DNA from: Aulostomus chinensis | Taxonomy: Eukaryota > Chordata > Actinopteri > Syngnathiformes > Aulostomidae | Length of the DNA stretch: 64,000 nucleotides | Assembly (NCBI GenBank): GCA_037954235.1 | Contig: JBBMOA010000021.1 | Coordinates: forward strand, 22,920,625 to 22,984,624 | Direction of reading: 5' to 3' | Shown: positions 13,300 to 25,079 of the stretch, piece by piece | How positions within the stretch are numbered: the stretch's first letter is position 1 | Layout: every line of letters starts with the position of its first letter | Program-made: the position numbers and the translations under genes | The notes under the pieces: generated by a model | Told to the model about the DNA's origin: nothing | Databases searched by the model: none | What the model saw: only the letters and a program-made list of their open reading frames with translations

Positions 13300-14755
13300 G
13301 AGAAAACGCTATTTGTGACCTGTGATACAAAAAAGCTATAAATTTTGTTGAAAGTGAGTTTTCAGTCAAGTTTCACCCTGAAAGCAAAGAAAGATGCATA
13401 AATTTGAAGTTACAAGTGGATTTCACTGAGTTTTACTCAAAATAAAGCAGTTCTGCATGAAGTGTTCATTTTGGCCTTCTCTCGCTGAGAAAACGCTATT
13501 TGTGACCTGTGATACAAAAAAGCTATAACTTTTGTTCAAAGTGATTTTTCAGTCAAGTTTCACCCTGAAAGCATAGAAAGATGCATAAACTCAAAGTTAG
13601 AGGTGGATTTCACTGAGTTTTCCTCAAAATACAGGAGTTCTGCATGAAGTGTTCATTTTGGCCTTCTCTCGCTGAGAAAACGCTATTTGTGACCTGTGAT
13701 ACAAAAAAGCTATAACTTTTGTTCAAAGTGATTTTTCAGTCAAGTTTCACCCTGAAAGCATAGAAAGATGCATAAACTCAAAGTTAGAGGTGGATTTCAC
13801 TGAGTTTTCCACAAAATACAGGAGTTCTGCATGAAGTGTTCATTTTGGCCTTCTCTCGCTGAGAAAACGCTATTTGTGACCTGTGATACAAAAAAGCTAT
13901 AACTTTTGTTGAAAGTGAGTTTTCAGTCAAGTTTCACCCTGAAAGCAAAGAAAGATGCATAAATTTGAAGTTACAAGTGGATTTCACTGAGTTTTACTCA
14001 AAATACAGGAGTTCTGCATGAAGTGTTCATTTTGGCCTTCTCTCGCTGAGAAAACGCTATTTGTGACCTATGATACAAAAAAGCTATAACTTTTGTTCAA
14101 AGTGATTTTTCAGTCAAGTTTCACCCTGAAAGCATAGAAAGATGCATAAACTCAAAGTTAGAGGTGGATTTCACTGAGTTTTCTTCAAAATACAGGAGTT
14201 CTGCATGAAGTGTTCATTTTGGCCTTCTCTCGCTGAGAAAACGCTATTTGTGACCTGTGATACAAAACAGCTATAACTTTTGTTCAAAGTGAGTTTTCAG
14301 TCAAGTTTCACCCTGACAGCAAAGAAAGATGCATAAATTTGAAGTTACAAGTGGATTTCACTGAGTTTTACTCAAAATAAAGCAGTTCTGCATGAAGTGT
14401 TCATTTTGGCCTTCTCTCGCTGAGAAAACGCTATTTGTGACCTGTGATACAAAAAAGCTATAACTTTTGTTCAAAGTCATTTTTCAGTCAAGTTTCACCC
14501 TGAAAGCATAGAAAGATGCATAAACTCAAAGTTAGAGGTGGATTTCACTGAGTTTTCCTCAAAATACAGGAGTTCTGCATGAAGTGTTCATTTTGGCCTT
14601 CTCTCGCTGAGAAAACGCTATTTGTGACCTGTGATACAAAAAAGCTATAACTTTTGTTCAAAGTGATTTTTCAGTCAAGTTTCACCCTGAAAGCATAGAA
14701 AGATGCATAAACTCAAAGTTAGTGGTGGATTTCACTGAGTTTTCCACAAAATACA
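13300..14755. repeat. Local 5-unit echo in type A
   Basis: Bases 13300-13820 resemble 14235-14755 at a shift of 935 (5 x 187). Shared rare marks are aataaagcag (13441 and 14376) and ttttccacaaaa (13805 and 14740). About three of the five monomers match; the rest have diverged. A 6-unit echo (1122 bases) links cttcaaaatac followed by tacaaaacag at 14181-14270 with 15303-15392. These look like small, partly decayed duplications. Confidence 0.65.
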
Positions 14756-16059
14756 GGAGTTCTGCATGAAGTGTTCATTTTGGCCTTCTCTCGCTGAGAA
14801 AACGCTATTTGTGACCTGTGATACAAAAAAGCTATAACTTTTGTTCAAAGTGATTTTTCAGTCAAGTTTCACCCTGAAAGCATAGAAAGATGCATAAACC
14901 CAAAGTTAGAGGTGGATTTCACTGAGTTTTCCTCAAAATACAGGAGTTCTGCATGAAGTGTTCATTTTGGCCTTCTCTCGCTGAGAAAACGCTATTTGTG
15001 ACCTGTGATCCAAAAAAGCTATAACTTTTGTTCAAAGTGAGTTTTCAGTCAAGTTTAAACCTGAAAGCATAGAAAGATGCATAAACTTGACGTTAGAGGT
15101 GGATTTCACTGAGTTTTCCTCAAAATACAGGAGTTCTGCATGAAGTGTTCATTTTGGCCTTCTCTCGCTGAGAAAACGCTATTTGAGACCTGTGATACAA
15201 AAAAGCTATAACTTTTGTTCAAAGTGATTTTTCAGTCAAGTTTCACCCTGAAAGCATAGAAAGATGCATAAACTCAAAGTTAGAGGTGGATTTCACTGAG
15301 TTTTCTTCAAAATACAGGAGTTCTGCATGAAGTGTTCATTTTGGCCTTCTCTCGCTGAGAAAACGCTATTTGTGACCTGTGATACAAAACAGCTATAACT
15401 TTTGTTCAAAGTGATTTTTCAGTCAAGTTTCACCCTGAAAGAAAAGAAAGATGCATAAATTTGAAGTTACAAGTGGATTTCACTGAGTTTTACTCAAAAT
15501 ACAGGAGTTCTGCATGAAGTGTTCATTTTGGCCTTCTCTCGCTGAGAAAACGCTATTTGTGACCTGTGATACAAAAAAGCTATAACTTTTGTTCAAAGTG
15601 AGTTTTCAGTCAAGTTTCACCCTGAAAGCATAGAAAGATGCATAAACTTGAAGTTAGAGGTGGATTTCACTGAGTTTTCCTCAAAATACAGGAGTTCTGC
15701 ATGAAGTGTTCATTTTGGCCGTCTCTCGCTGAGAAAACGCTATTTGTGACCTGTCATACAAAAAAGCTATAACTTTTATTCAAAGTGATTTTTCAGTCAA
15801 GTTTCACCCTGAAAGCATAGAAAGATGCATTAACTTGAAGTTAGAGGTTGATTTCACTCAGTTTTCCTCAAAATACAGGAGTTCTGCATGAAGTGTTCAT
15901 TTTGGCCTTCTCTCGCTGAGAAAACGCTATTTGTGACCTGTGATACAAAAAAGCTATAACTTTTGTTCAAAGTGAGTTTTCAGTCAAGTTTCACCCTTAA
16001 AGCATAGAAAGATGCATAAACTAAAACTTAGAGGTGGATTTCACTGAGTTTTCCTCAAA

Positions 16060-16111
16060 ATACAGGAGTTCTGCATGAAGTGTTCATTTTGGCCTTCTCT
16101 CGCTGAGAAAA
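16060..16111. other. Junction from type A to type B
   Basis: The unit ending near 16072 still has type A marks (gaggtggatttcactgag, ttttcctc). The next unit has type B1 marks from about 16111 onward (aacactatttg, gcgacacaaaacagcc, gttacagcttg). The crossover lies in sequence both families share, so its exact base cannot be placed. No insertion or foreign sequence is present at the join. Confidence 0.85.
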
Positions 16112-18889
16112 CACTATTTGTGACCTGCGACACAAAACAGCCATAACTTTTCTTCAAAGTGAGTTTTCAGTCGAGTTTCATCCTGAAAGCATAGAAAGAT
16201 GCATAGACTTGAAGTTACAGCTTGATTTCAGTGAGTTTTCATCAAAATACAGGAGTTCTGCATGAAGTGTTCATTTTGGCCTTCTCTCGCTGAGAAAACA
16301 CTATTTGTGACCTGTGATACAAAAATGCCATAACTTTTGTTCAAAGTGAGTTTTCAGTCAAGTTTCAACCTGAAAGCATAGAAAGATGCATAAACTTGAA
16401 GTTACAGCTTGATTTCAGTGAGTTTTCATCAAAATACAGGAGTTCTGCATGAAGTGTTCATTTTGGCCTTCTCTCTCTGAGAAAACGCTATTTGTGACCT
16501 GTGATACAAAAATGCCATAACTTTTGTTCAAAGTGAGTTTTCAGTCAAGTTTCAACCTGAAAGCATAGAAAGATGCATAAACTTGAAGTTACAGCTTGAT
16601 TTCAGTGAGTTTTCATCAAAATACAGGAGTTCTGCATGAAGTGTTCATTTTGGCCTTCTCTCGCTGAGAAAACACTATTTGTGACCTGTGATACAAAAAT
16701 GCCATAACTTTTGTTCAAAGTGAGTTTTCAGTCAGGTTTCAACCTAAAAGCATAGAAAGATGCATAAACTTGAAGTTACAGCTTGATTTCAGTGAGTTTT
16801 CATCAAAATACAGGAGTTCTGCATGAAGTGTTCATTTTGGCCTTCTCTCGCTGAGAAAACACTATTTGTGACCTGCGACACAAAACAGCCATAACTTTTC
16901 TTCAAAGTGAGTTTTCAGTCGAGTTTCATCCTGAAAGCATAGAAAGATGCATAGACTTGAAGTTACAGCTTGATTTCAGTGAGTTTTCATCAAAATACAG
17001 GAGTTCTGCATGAAGTGTTCATTTTGGCCTTCTCTCGCTGAGAAAACGCTATTTGTGACCTGCGACACAAAACAGCCATAACTTTTGTTCAAAGTGAGTT
17101 TTCAGTCAAGTTTCAACCTGAAAGCATAGAAAGATGCATAAACTTGAAGTTACAGCTTGATTTCAGTGAGTTTTCATCAAAATACAGGAGTTCTGCATGA
17201 TGTGTTCATTTTGGCCTTCTCTCGCTGAGAAAACGCTATTTGTGATCTGTGACACAAAACAGCCATAACTTTTGTTCAAAGTGAGTTTTCAGTCAAGTTT
17301 CAACCTGAAAGCATAGAAAGATGCATAAACTTGAAGTTACAGCTTGATTTCAGTGAGTTTTCATCAAAATACAGGAGTTCTGCATGAAGTGTTCATTTTG
17401 GCCTTCTCTCGCTGAGAAAACGCTATTTGTGACCTGCGACACAAAACAGCCATAACTTTTGTTCAAAGTGAGTTTTCAGTCAAGTTTCAACCTGAAAGCA
17501 TAGAAAGATGCATAAACTTGAAGTTACAGCTTGATTTCAGTGAGTTTTCATCAAAATACAGGAGTTCTGCATGAAGTGTTCATTTTGGCCTTCTCTCGCT
17601 GAGAAAACGCTATTTGTGACCTGCGACACAAAACAGCATTAACTTTTGTTCAAAGTGAGTTTTCTGTCAAGTTTCATCCTGAAAGCATAGAAAGATGCAT
17701 AAACTTGAAGTTACAGCTTGATTTCAGTGAGTTTTCATCAAAATACAGGAGTTCTGCATGAAGTGTTCATTTTGGCCTTCTCTCGCTGAGAAAAAGCTAT
17801 TTGTGACCTGCGACACAAAACAGCCATAACTTTTGTTCAAAGTGAGTTTTCTGTCAAGTTTCAACCTGAAAGCATAGAAAGATGCATAAACTTGAAGTTA
17901 CAGCTTGATTTCAGTGAGTTTTCATCAAAATAAAGGAGTTCTGCATGAAGTGTTCATTTTGGCCTTCTCTCGCTGAGAAAACACTATTTGTGACCTGTGA
18001 TACAAAAATGCCATAACTTTTGTTCAAAGTGAGTTTTCTGTCAAGTTTCAACCTGAAAGCATTGAAAGATGCATAAACTTGAAGTTACAGCTTGATTTCA
18101 GTGAGTTTTCATCAAAATACAGGAGTTCTGCATGAAGTGTTCATTTTGGCCTTCTCTCAATGAGAAAACACTATTTGTGACCTGTGATACAAAAATGCCA
18201 TAACTTTTGTTCAACGTGAGTTTTCAGTCAAGTTTCAACCTGAAAGCATAGAAAGATGCATAAACTTGAAGTTACAGCTTGATTTCAGTGAGTTTTCATC
18301 AAAATACAGGAGTTCTGCATGAAGTGTTCATTTTGGCCTTCTCTCGCTGAGAAAACACTATTTGTGACCTGTGATACAAAAATGCCATAACTTTTGTTCA
18401 AAGTGAGTTTTCAGTCAAGTTTCAACCTGAAAGCATAGAAAGATGCATAAACTTGAAGTTACAGCTTGATTTCAGTGAGTTTTCATCAAAATAAAAGAGT
18501 TCTGCATGATGTGTTCATTTTGGCCTTCTCTTGCTGATAAAACGCTATTTGTGATCTGTGACACAAAACAGCCATAACTTTTGTTCAAAGTGAGTTTTCA
18601 GTCAAATTTCAACCTGAAAGCATAGAAAGATGCATAAACTTGAAGTTACAGCTTGATTTCAGTGAGTTTTCATCAAAATACAGGAGTTCTGCATGAAGTG
18701 TTCATTTTGGCCTTCTCTCGCTGAGAAAATACTATTTGTGACCTGCGACACAAAACAGCCATAACTTTTCTTCGAAGTGAGTTTTCAGTCAAGTTTCTTC
18801 CTGAAAGCATAGAAAGATACATAAACTTGAAGTTACAGCTTGATTTCAGTGAGTTTTCATCAAAATACAGGAGTTCTGCATGAAGTGTT

Positions 18890-20386
18890 CATTTTGGCCT
18901 TCTCTCACTGAGAAAACGCTATTTGTGACCTGCGACACAAAACAGCCATAACTTTTGTTCAAAGTGAGTTTTCAGTCAAGTTTCAACCTGAAAGCATAGA
19001 AAGATGCATAAACTTGAAGTTACAGCTTGATTTCAGTGAGTTTTCATCAAAATACAGGAGTTCTGCATGAAGTGTTCATTTTGGCCTTCTCTCGCTGAGA
19101 AAACACTATTTGTGACCTGCGACACAAAACAGCCATAACTTTTCTTCGAAGTGAGTTTTCAGTCAAGTTTCAACCTGAAAGCATAGAAAGATGCATAAAC
19201 TTGAAGTTACAGCTTGATTTCAGTGAGTTTTCATCAAAATACAGGAGTTCTGCATGAAGTGTTCATTTTGGCCTTCTCTCGCTGAGAAAACACTATTTGT
19301 GACCTGCGACACAAAACAGCCATAACTTTTCTTCGAAGTGAGTTTTCAGTCAAGTTTCAACCTGAAAGCATAGAAAGATACATAAACTTGAAGTTACAGC
19401 TTGATTTCAGTGAGTTTTCATCAAAATACAGGAGTTCTGCATGATGTGTTCATTTTGGCCTTCTCTCGCTGAGAAAACGCTATTTGTGACCTGCGACACA
19501 AAACAGCCATAACTTTTGTTCAAAGTGAGTTTTCAGTCAAGTTTCAACCTGAAAGCATAGAAAGATGCATAAACTTGAAGTTACAGCTTGATTTCAGTGA
19601 GTTTTCATCAAAATACAGGAGTTCTGCATGAAGTGTTCATTTTGGCCTTCTCTCGCTGAGAAAACGCTATTTGTGACCTGCGACACAAAACAGCCATAAC
19701 TTTTGTTCAAAGTGAGTTTTCAGTCAAGTTTCAACCTGAAAGCATAGAAAGATGCATAAACTTGAAGTTACAGCTTGATTTCAGTGAGTTTTCATCAAAA
19801 TACAGGAGTTCTGCATGATGTGTTCATTTTGGCCTTCTCTCGCTGAGAAAACGCTATTTGTGACCTGTGATACAAAACAGCCATAACTTTTGTTCAAAGT
19901 GAGTTTTCAGTCAAGTTTCAACCTGAAAGCATAGAAAGATGCATAAACTTGAAGTTACAGCTTGATTTCAGTGAGTTTTCATCAAAATACAGGAGTTCTG
20001 CATGAAGTGTTCATTTTGGCCTTCTCTCGCTGAGAAAACACTATTTGTGACCTGCGACAAAAAAACAGCCATAACTTTTCTTCAAAGTGAGTTTTCAGTC
20101 AAGTTTCATCCTGAAAGCATAGAAAGATGCATAAACTTGAAGTTACAGCTTGATTTCAGTGAGTTTTCATCAAAATACAGGAGTTCTGCATGAAGTGTTC
20201 ATTTTGGCCTTCTCTCGCTGAGAAAACGCTATTTGTGACCTGCGACACAAAACAGCCATAACTTTTGTTCAAAGTGAGTTTTCTGTCAAGTTTCAACCTG
20301 AAAGCATAGAAAGATGCATAAACTTGAAGTTACAGCTTGATTTCAGTGAGTTTTCATCAAAATACAGGAGTTCTGCATGAAGTGTT
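18890..20386. repeat. 8-unit tandem duplication, copy 1
   Basis: This block matches 20387-21860 at a shift of 1497 = 8 x 187 + 1. The extra base lies in a unit reading cgacaaaaaaacagcc near 20056-20071. Shared marks in order are ctcactgag (18904 and 20401), three cttcgaagtg or gaagatacat variants, gcatgatgtg twice, the extended A-run, and tttctgtcaag near the end. The left edge is uncertain by several tens of bases. Confidence 0.85.
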
Positions 20387-21860
20387 CATTTTGGCCTTCT
20401 CTCACTGAGAAAACGCTATTTGTGACCTGCGACACAAAACAGCCATAACTTTTGTTCAAAGTGAGTTTTCAGTCAAGTTTCAACCTGAAAGCATAGAAAG
20501 ATGCATAAACTTGAAGTTACAGCTTGATTTCAGTGAGTTTTCATCAAAATACAGGAGTTCTGCATGAAGTGTTCATTTTGGCCTTCTCTCGCTGAGAAAA
20601 CACTATTTGTGACCTGCGACACAAAACAGCCATAACTTTTCTTCGAAGTGAGTTTTCAGTCAAGTTTCAACCTGAAAGCATAGAAAGATGCATAAACTTG
20701 AAGTTACAGCTTGATTTCAGTGAGTTTTCATCAAAATACAGGAGTTCTGCATGAAGTGTTCATTTTGGCCTTCTCTCGCTGAGAAAACACTATTTGTGAC
20801 CTGCGACACAAAACAGCCATATCTTTTCTTCGAAGTGAGTTTTCAGTCAAGTTTCAACCTGAAAGCATAGAAAGATACATAAACTTGAAGTTACAGCTTG
20901 ATTTCAGTGAGTTTTCATCAAAATACAGGAGTTCTGCATGATGTGTTCATTTTGGCCTTCTCTCGCTGAGAAAACGCTATTTGTGACCTGCGACACAAAA
21001 CAGCCATAACTTTTGTTCAAAGTGAGTTTTCAGTCAAGTTTCAACCTGAAAGCATAGAAAGATGCATAAACTTGAAGTTACAGCTTGATTTCAGTGAGTT
21101 TTCATCAAAATACAGGAGTTCTGCATGAAGTGTTCATTTTGGCCTTCTCTCGCTGAGAAAACGCTATTTGTGACCTGCGACACAAAACAGCCATAACTTT
21201 TGTTCAAAGTGAGTTTTCAGTCAAGTTTCAACCTGAAAGCATAGAAAGATGCATAAACTTGAAGTTACAGCTTGATTTCAGTGAGTTTTCATCAAAATAC
21301 AGGAGTTCTGCATGATGTGTTCATTTTGGCCTTCTCTCGCTGAGAAAACGCTATTTGTGACCTGTGATACAAAACAGCCATAACTTTTGTTCAAAGTGAG
21401 TTTTCAGTCAAGTTTCAACCTGAAAGCATAGAAAGATGCATAAACTTGAAGTTACAGCTTGATTTCAGTGAGTTTTCATCAAAATACAGGAGTTCTGCAT
21501 GAAGTGTTCATTTTGGCCTTCTCTCGCTGAGAAAACACTATTTGTGACCTGCGACAAAAAAACAGCCATAACTTTTCTTCAAAGTGAGTTTTCAGTAAAG
21601 GTTCATCCTGAAAGCATAGAAAGATGCATAAACTTGAAGTTACAGCTTGATTTCAGTGAGTTTTCATCAAAATACAGGAGTTCTGCATGAAGTGTTCATT
21701 TTGGCCTTCTCTCGCTGAGAAAACGCTATTTGTGACCTGCGACACAAAACAGCCATAACTTTTGTTCAAAGTGAGTTTTCTGTCAAGTTTCAACCTGAAA
21801 GCATAGAAAGATGCATAAACTTGAAGTTACAGCTTGATTTCAGTGAGTTTTCATCAAAAA
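20387..21860. repeat. 8-unit tandem duplication, copy 2
   Basis: This copy differs from copy 1 at a few bases, including catatcttttc against cataacttttc near 20820 and cagtaaaggttcatc against cagtcaagtttcatc near 21595. It ends where caaaaaacagg (about 21856) and gcatgatgtg replace the expected restart of the block. A further partial copy of the same block lies at about 25500-26390, shifted by 5612 from copy 1. Confidence 0.83.
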
Positions 21861-21889
21861 ACAGGAGTTCTGCATGATGTGTTCATTTT

Positions 21890-24800
21890 GGCCTTCTCTC
21901 GCTGAGAAAACGCTATTTGTGACCTGTGATACAAAACAGCCATAACTTTTGTTCAAAGTGAGTTTTCAGTCAAGTTTCAACCTGAAAGCATAGAAAGATG
22001 CATAAACTTGAAGTTACAGCTTGATTTCAGTGAGTTTTCATCAAAATACAGGAGTTCTGCATGATGTGTTCATTTTGGCCTTCTCTTGCTGAGAAAACGC
22101 TATTTGTGATCTGTGACACAAAACAGCCATAACTTTTGTTCAAAGTGAGTTTTCAGTCAAGTTTCAACCTGAAAGCATAGAAAGATGCATAAACTTGAAG
22201 TTACAGCTTGATTTCGGTGAGTTTTCATCAAAATACAGGAGTTCTGCATGAAGTGTTCATTTTGGCCTTCTCTCGCTGAGAAAACACTATTTGTGAATTG
22301 CGACACAAAACAGCCATAACTTTTCTTCAAAGTGAGTTTTCAGTCAAGTTTCATCCTGAATGCATAGAAAGATGCATAAACTTGAAGTTACAGCTTGATT
22401 TCAGTGAGTTTTCATCAAAATACAGGAGTTCTGCATGAAGTGTTCATTTTGGCCTTCTCTCGCTGAGAAAACACTATTTGTGACCTGCGACACAAAACAG
22501 CCATAACTTTTCTTCGAAGTGAGTTTTCATTCAAGTTTCTTCCTGAAAGCATAGAAAGATACATAAACTTGAAGTTACAGCTTGATTTCAGTGAGTTTTC
22601 ATCAAAATACAGGAGTTCTGCATGATGTGTTCATTTTGGCCTTCTCTTGCTGAGAAAACGCTATTTGTGATCTGTGACACAAAACAGCCATAACTTTTGT
22701 TCAAAGTGAGTTTTCAGTCAAGTTTCAACCTGAAAGCATAGAAAGATGCATAAACTTGAAGTTACAGCTTGATTTCAGTGAGTTTTCATCAAAATACAGG
22801 AGTTCTGCATGAAGTGTTCATTTTGGCCTTCTCTCGCTGAGAAAACACTATTTGTGACCTGTGATACAAAAATGCCATAACTTTTGTTCAAAGTGAGTTT
22901 TCAGTCAAGTTTCAACCTGAAAGCAAAGACAGATGCAAAAACTTGAAGTATCAAGTGGATTTAACTAAGTTTTTTTCAAAATACAGGAGTTCTGCATGAA
23001 GTGTTCATTTTGGCCTTCTCTCGCTGAGAAAACGCTATTTGTGACCTGTGATACAAAAAAGCTATAACGTTTGTTCAAAGTGATTTTTCAGTCAAGTTTC
23101 ACCCTGAAAGCATAGAAAGATGCATAAACTTGAAGTTAGAGGTGGATTTCACTCAGTTTTGCTCAAAATACAGGAGTTCTGCATGAATAGTTCATTTTGG
23201 CCTTCTCTCGCTGAGAAAACACTATTTGTGACCTGTGATATAAAACAGCCATAACTTTTGTTCAAAGTGAGTTTTCAGTCAAGTTTCAACCTGAAAGCAT
23301 AGAAAGATGCATAAACTTGAAGTTACAGCTTGATTTCAGTGAGTTTTCATCAAAATACAGGAGTTCTGCATGAAGTGTTCATTTTGGCCTTCTCTCGCTG
23401 AGAAAACGCTATTTTTGACCTGCGACACAAAACAGCCATAACTTTTGTTCAAAGTGAGTTTTCTGTCCAGTTTCAACCTGAAAGCATAGAAAGATGCATA
23501 AACTTGAAGTTCCAGCTTGATTTCAGTGAGTTTTCATCAAAATACAGGAGTTCTGCATGAAGTGTTCATTTTGGCCTTCTCTCGCTGAGAAAACACTATT
23601 TGTGACCTGTGATACAAAAATGCCATAACTTTTGTTCAAAGTGAGTTTTCAGTCAAGTTTCAACCTGAAAGCATAGAAAGATGCATAAACTTGAGGTTAC
23701 AGCTTGATTTCAGTGAGTTTTCATCAAAATACAGGAGTTCTGCATGATGTGTTCATTTTGGCCTTCTCTTGCTGAGAAAACGCTATTTGTGATCTGTGAC
23801 ACAAAACAGCCATAACTTTTGTTCAAAGTGAGTTTTCAGTCAAGTTTCAACCTGAAAGCATAGAAAGATGCATAAACTTGAAGTTACAGCTTTATTTCAG
23901 TGAGTTTTCATCAAAATACAGGAGTTCTGCATGAAGTGTTCATTTTGGCCTTCTCTCGCTGAGAAAACACTATTTGTGACCTGCGACACAAAACAGCCAT
24001 AACTTTTCTTCAAAGTGAGTTTTCAGTCAAGTTTCATCCTGAAAGCATAGAAAGATGCATAGACTTGAAGTTACAGCTTGATTTCAGTGAGTTTTCATCA
24101 AAATAAAGGAGTTCTGCATGAAGTTTTCATTTTGGCGTTCTCTCGCTGAGAAAACGCTATTTGTGACCTGCGACACAAAACAGCCATAACTTTTGTTCAA
24201 AGTGAGTTTTCTGTCAAGTTTCAACCTGAAAGCATAGAAAGATGCATAAACTTGAATTTACAGCTGTATTTCAGTGAGTTTTCATCAAAATACAGGAGTT
24301 CTGCATGAAGTGTTCATTTTGGCCTTCTCTCGCTGAGAAAACGCTATTTGTGACCTGCGACACAAAACAGCCATAACTTTTGTTCAAAGTGAGTTTTCAG
24401 TCAAGTTTCAACCTGAAAGCATAGAAAGATGCATAAACTTGAAGTTACAGCTTGATTTCAGTGAGTTTTCATCAAAATACAGGAGTTCTGCATGAAGTGT
24501 TCATTTTGGCCTTCTCTCGCTGAGAAAACGCTATTTGTGACCTGCGACACAAAACAGCCATAACTTTTGTTCAAAGTGAGTTTTCAGTCAAGTTTCAACC
24601 TGAAAGCATAGAAAGATGCATAAACTTGAAGTTACAGCTTGATTTCAGTGAGTTTTCATCAAAATACAGGAGTTCTGCATGAAGTGTTCATTTTGGCCTT
24701 CTCTCGCTGAGAAAACACTATTTGTGACCTGCGACACAAAACAGCCATAACTTTTCTTCAAAGTGAGTTTTCAGTCAAGTTTCATCCTGAAAGCATAGAA

Positions 24801-25079
24801 AGATGCATAAACTTGAAGTTACAGCTTGATTTCAGTGAGTTTTCATCAAAATACAGGAGTTCTGCATGAAGTGTTCATTTTGGCCTTCTCTCGCTGAGAA
24901 AACGCTATTTGTGACCTGCGACACAAAACAGCCATAACTTTTGTTCAAAGTGAGTTTTCAGTCAAGTTTCAACCTGAAAGCATAGAAAGATGCATAAACT
25001 TGAAGTTCCAGCTTGATTTCAGTGAGTTTTCATCAAAATACAGGAGTTCTGCATGAAGTGTTCATTTTGGCCTTCTCTC
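21890..25079. repeat. 17-unit repeat, copy 1
   Basis: The flanking parts of this block recur 3179-3180 bases downstream. 21900-22310 matches 25080-25490 (gatttcggtgag, then gtgaattgcgac at 22295 and 25474). 23190-25115 matches 26370-28295 (gatataaaacagcc, atttttgacc, ctgtccag, tttggcgttctc, gaatttacagctg). The centre, 22310-23190, is not shared and contains the type A relic. The unit is therefore a 17-monomer repeat with a replaced interior. Confidence 0.8.
22923..23185. repeat. Diverged type A relic inside type B
   Basis: About 1.4 units switch from B to A at gcaaagacag (about 22923) and back to B near gcatgaatag (about 23180). Type A marks are agtggattt, gctataac, caccctg and gttagaggtgg. 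The island has many private changes found in no other unit I saw: gacagatgc, gtatcaag, taactaag, ataacgtttg, cagttttgctc and gaatagttc. It is therefore an old fragment rather than a recent insertion. Confidence 0.8.

Larger units (their letters stand above)
1..16110. repeat. Type A satellite domain
   Basis: About 86 consecutive units all carry type A marks (gctataac, caccctg, gttagaggt, mostly ttttcctc). No type B unit occurs in this stretch. Within it, 1-7311 is a clean 21-unit higher-order repeat, 6600-12500 shows a looser 19/18-unit relation, and 13300-15500 shows 5- and 6-unit echoes. Units of 9130-10150 and 12500-13300 are ordinary type A variants in which I see no additional structure. 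No gene or unique sequence is present. Confidence 0.92.

Noticed and set aside
20002..20193. Open reading frames of 63 codons at 20002, 21499 and 25614
   Set aside because: All three result from one extra base in an A-run within copies of the 8-unit block. They lack any domain, and recurrence follows from DNA duplication rather than protein selection.
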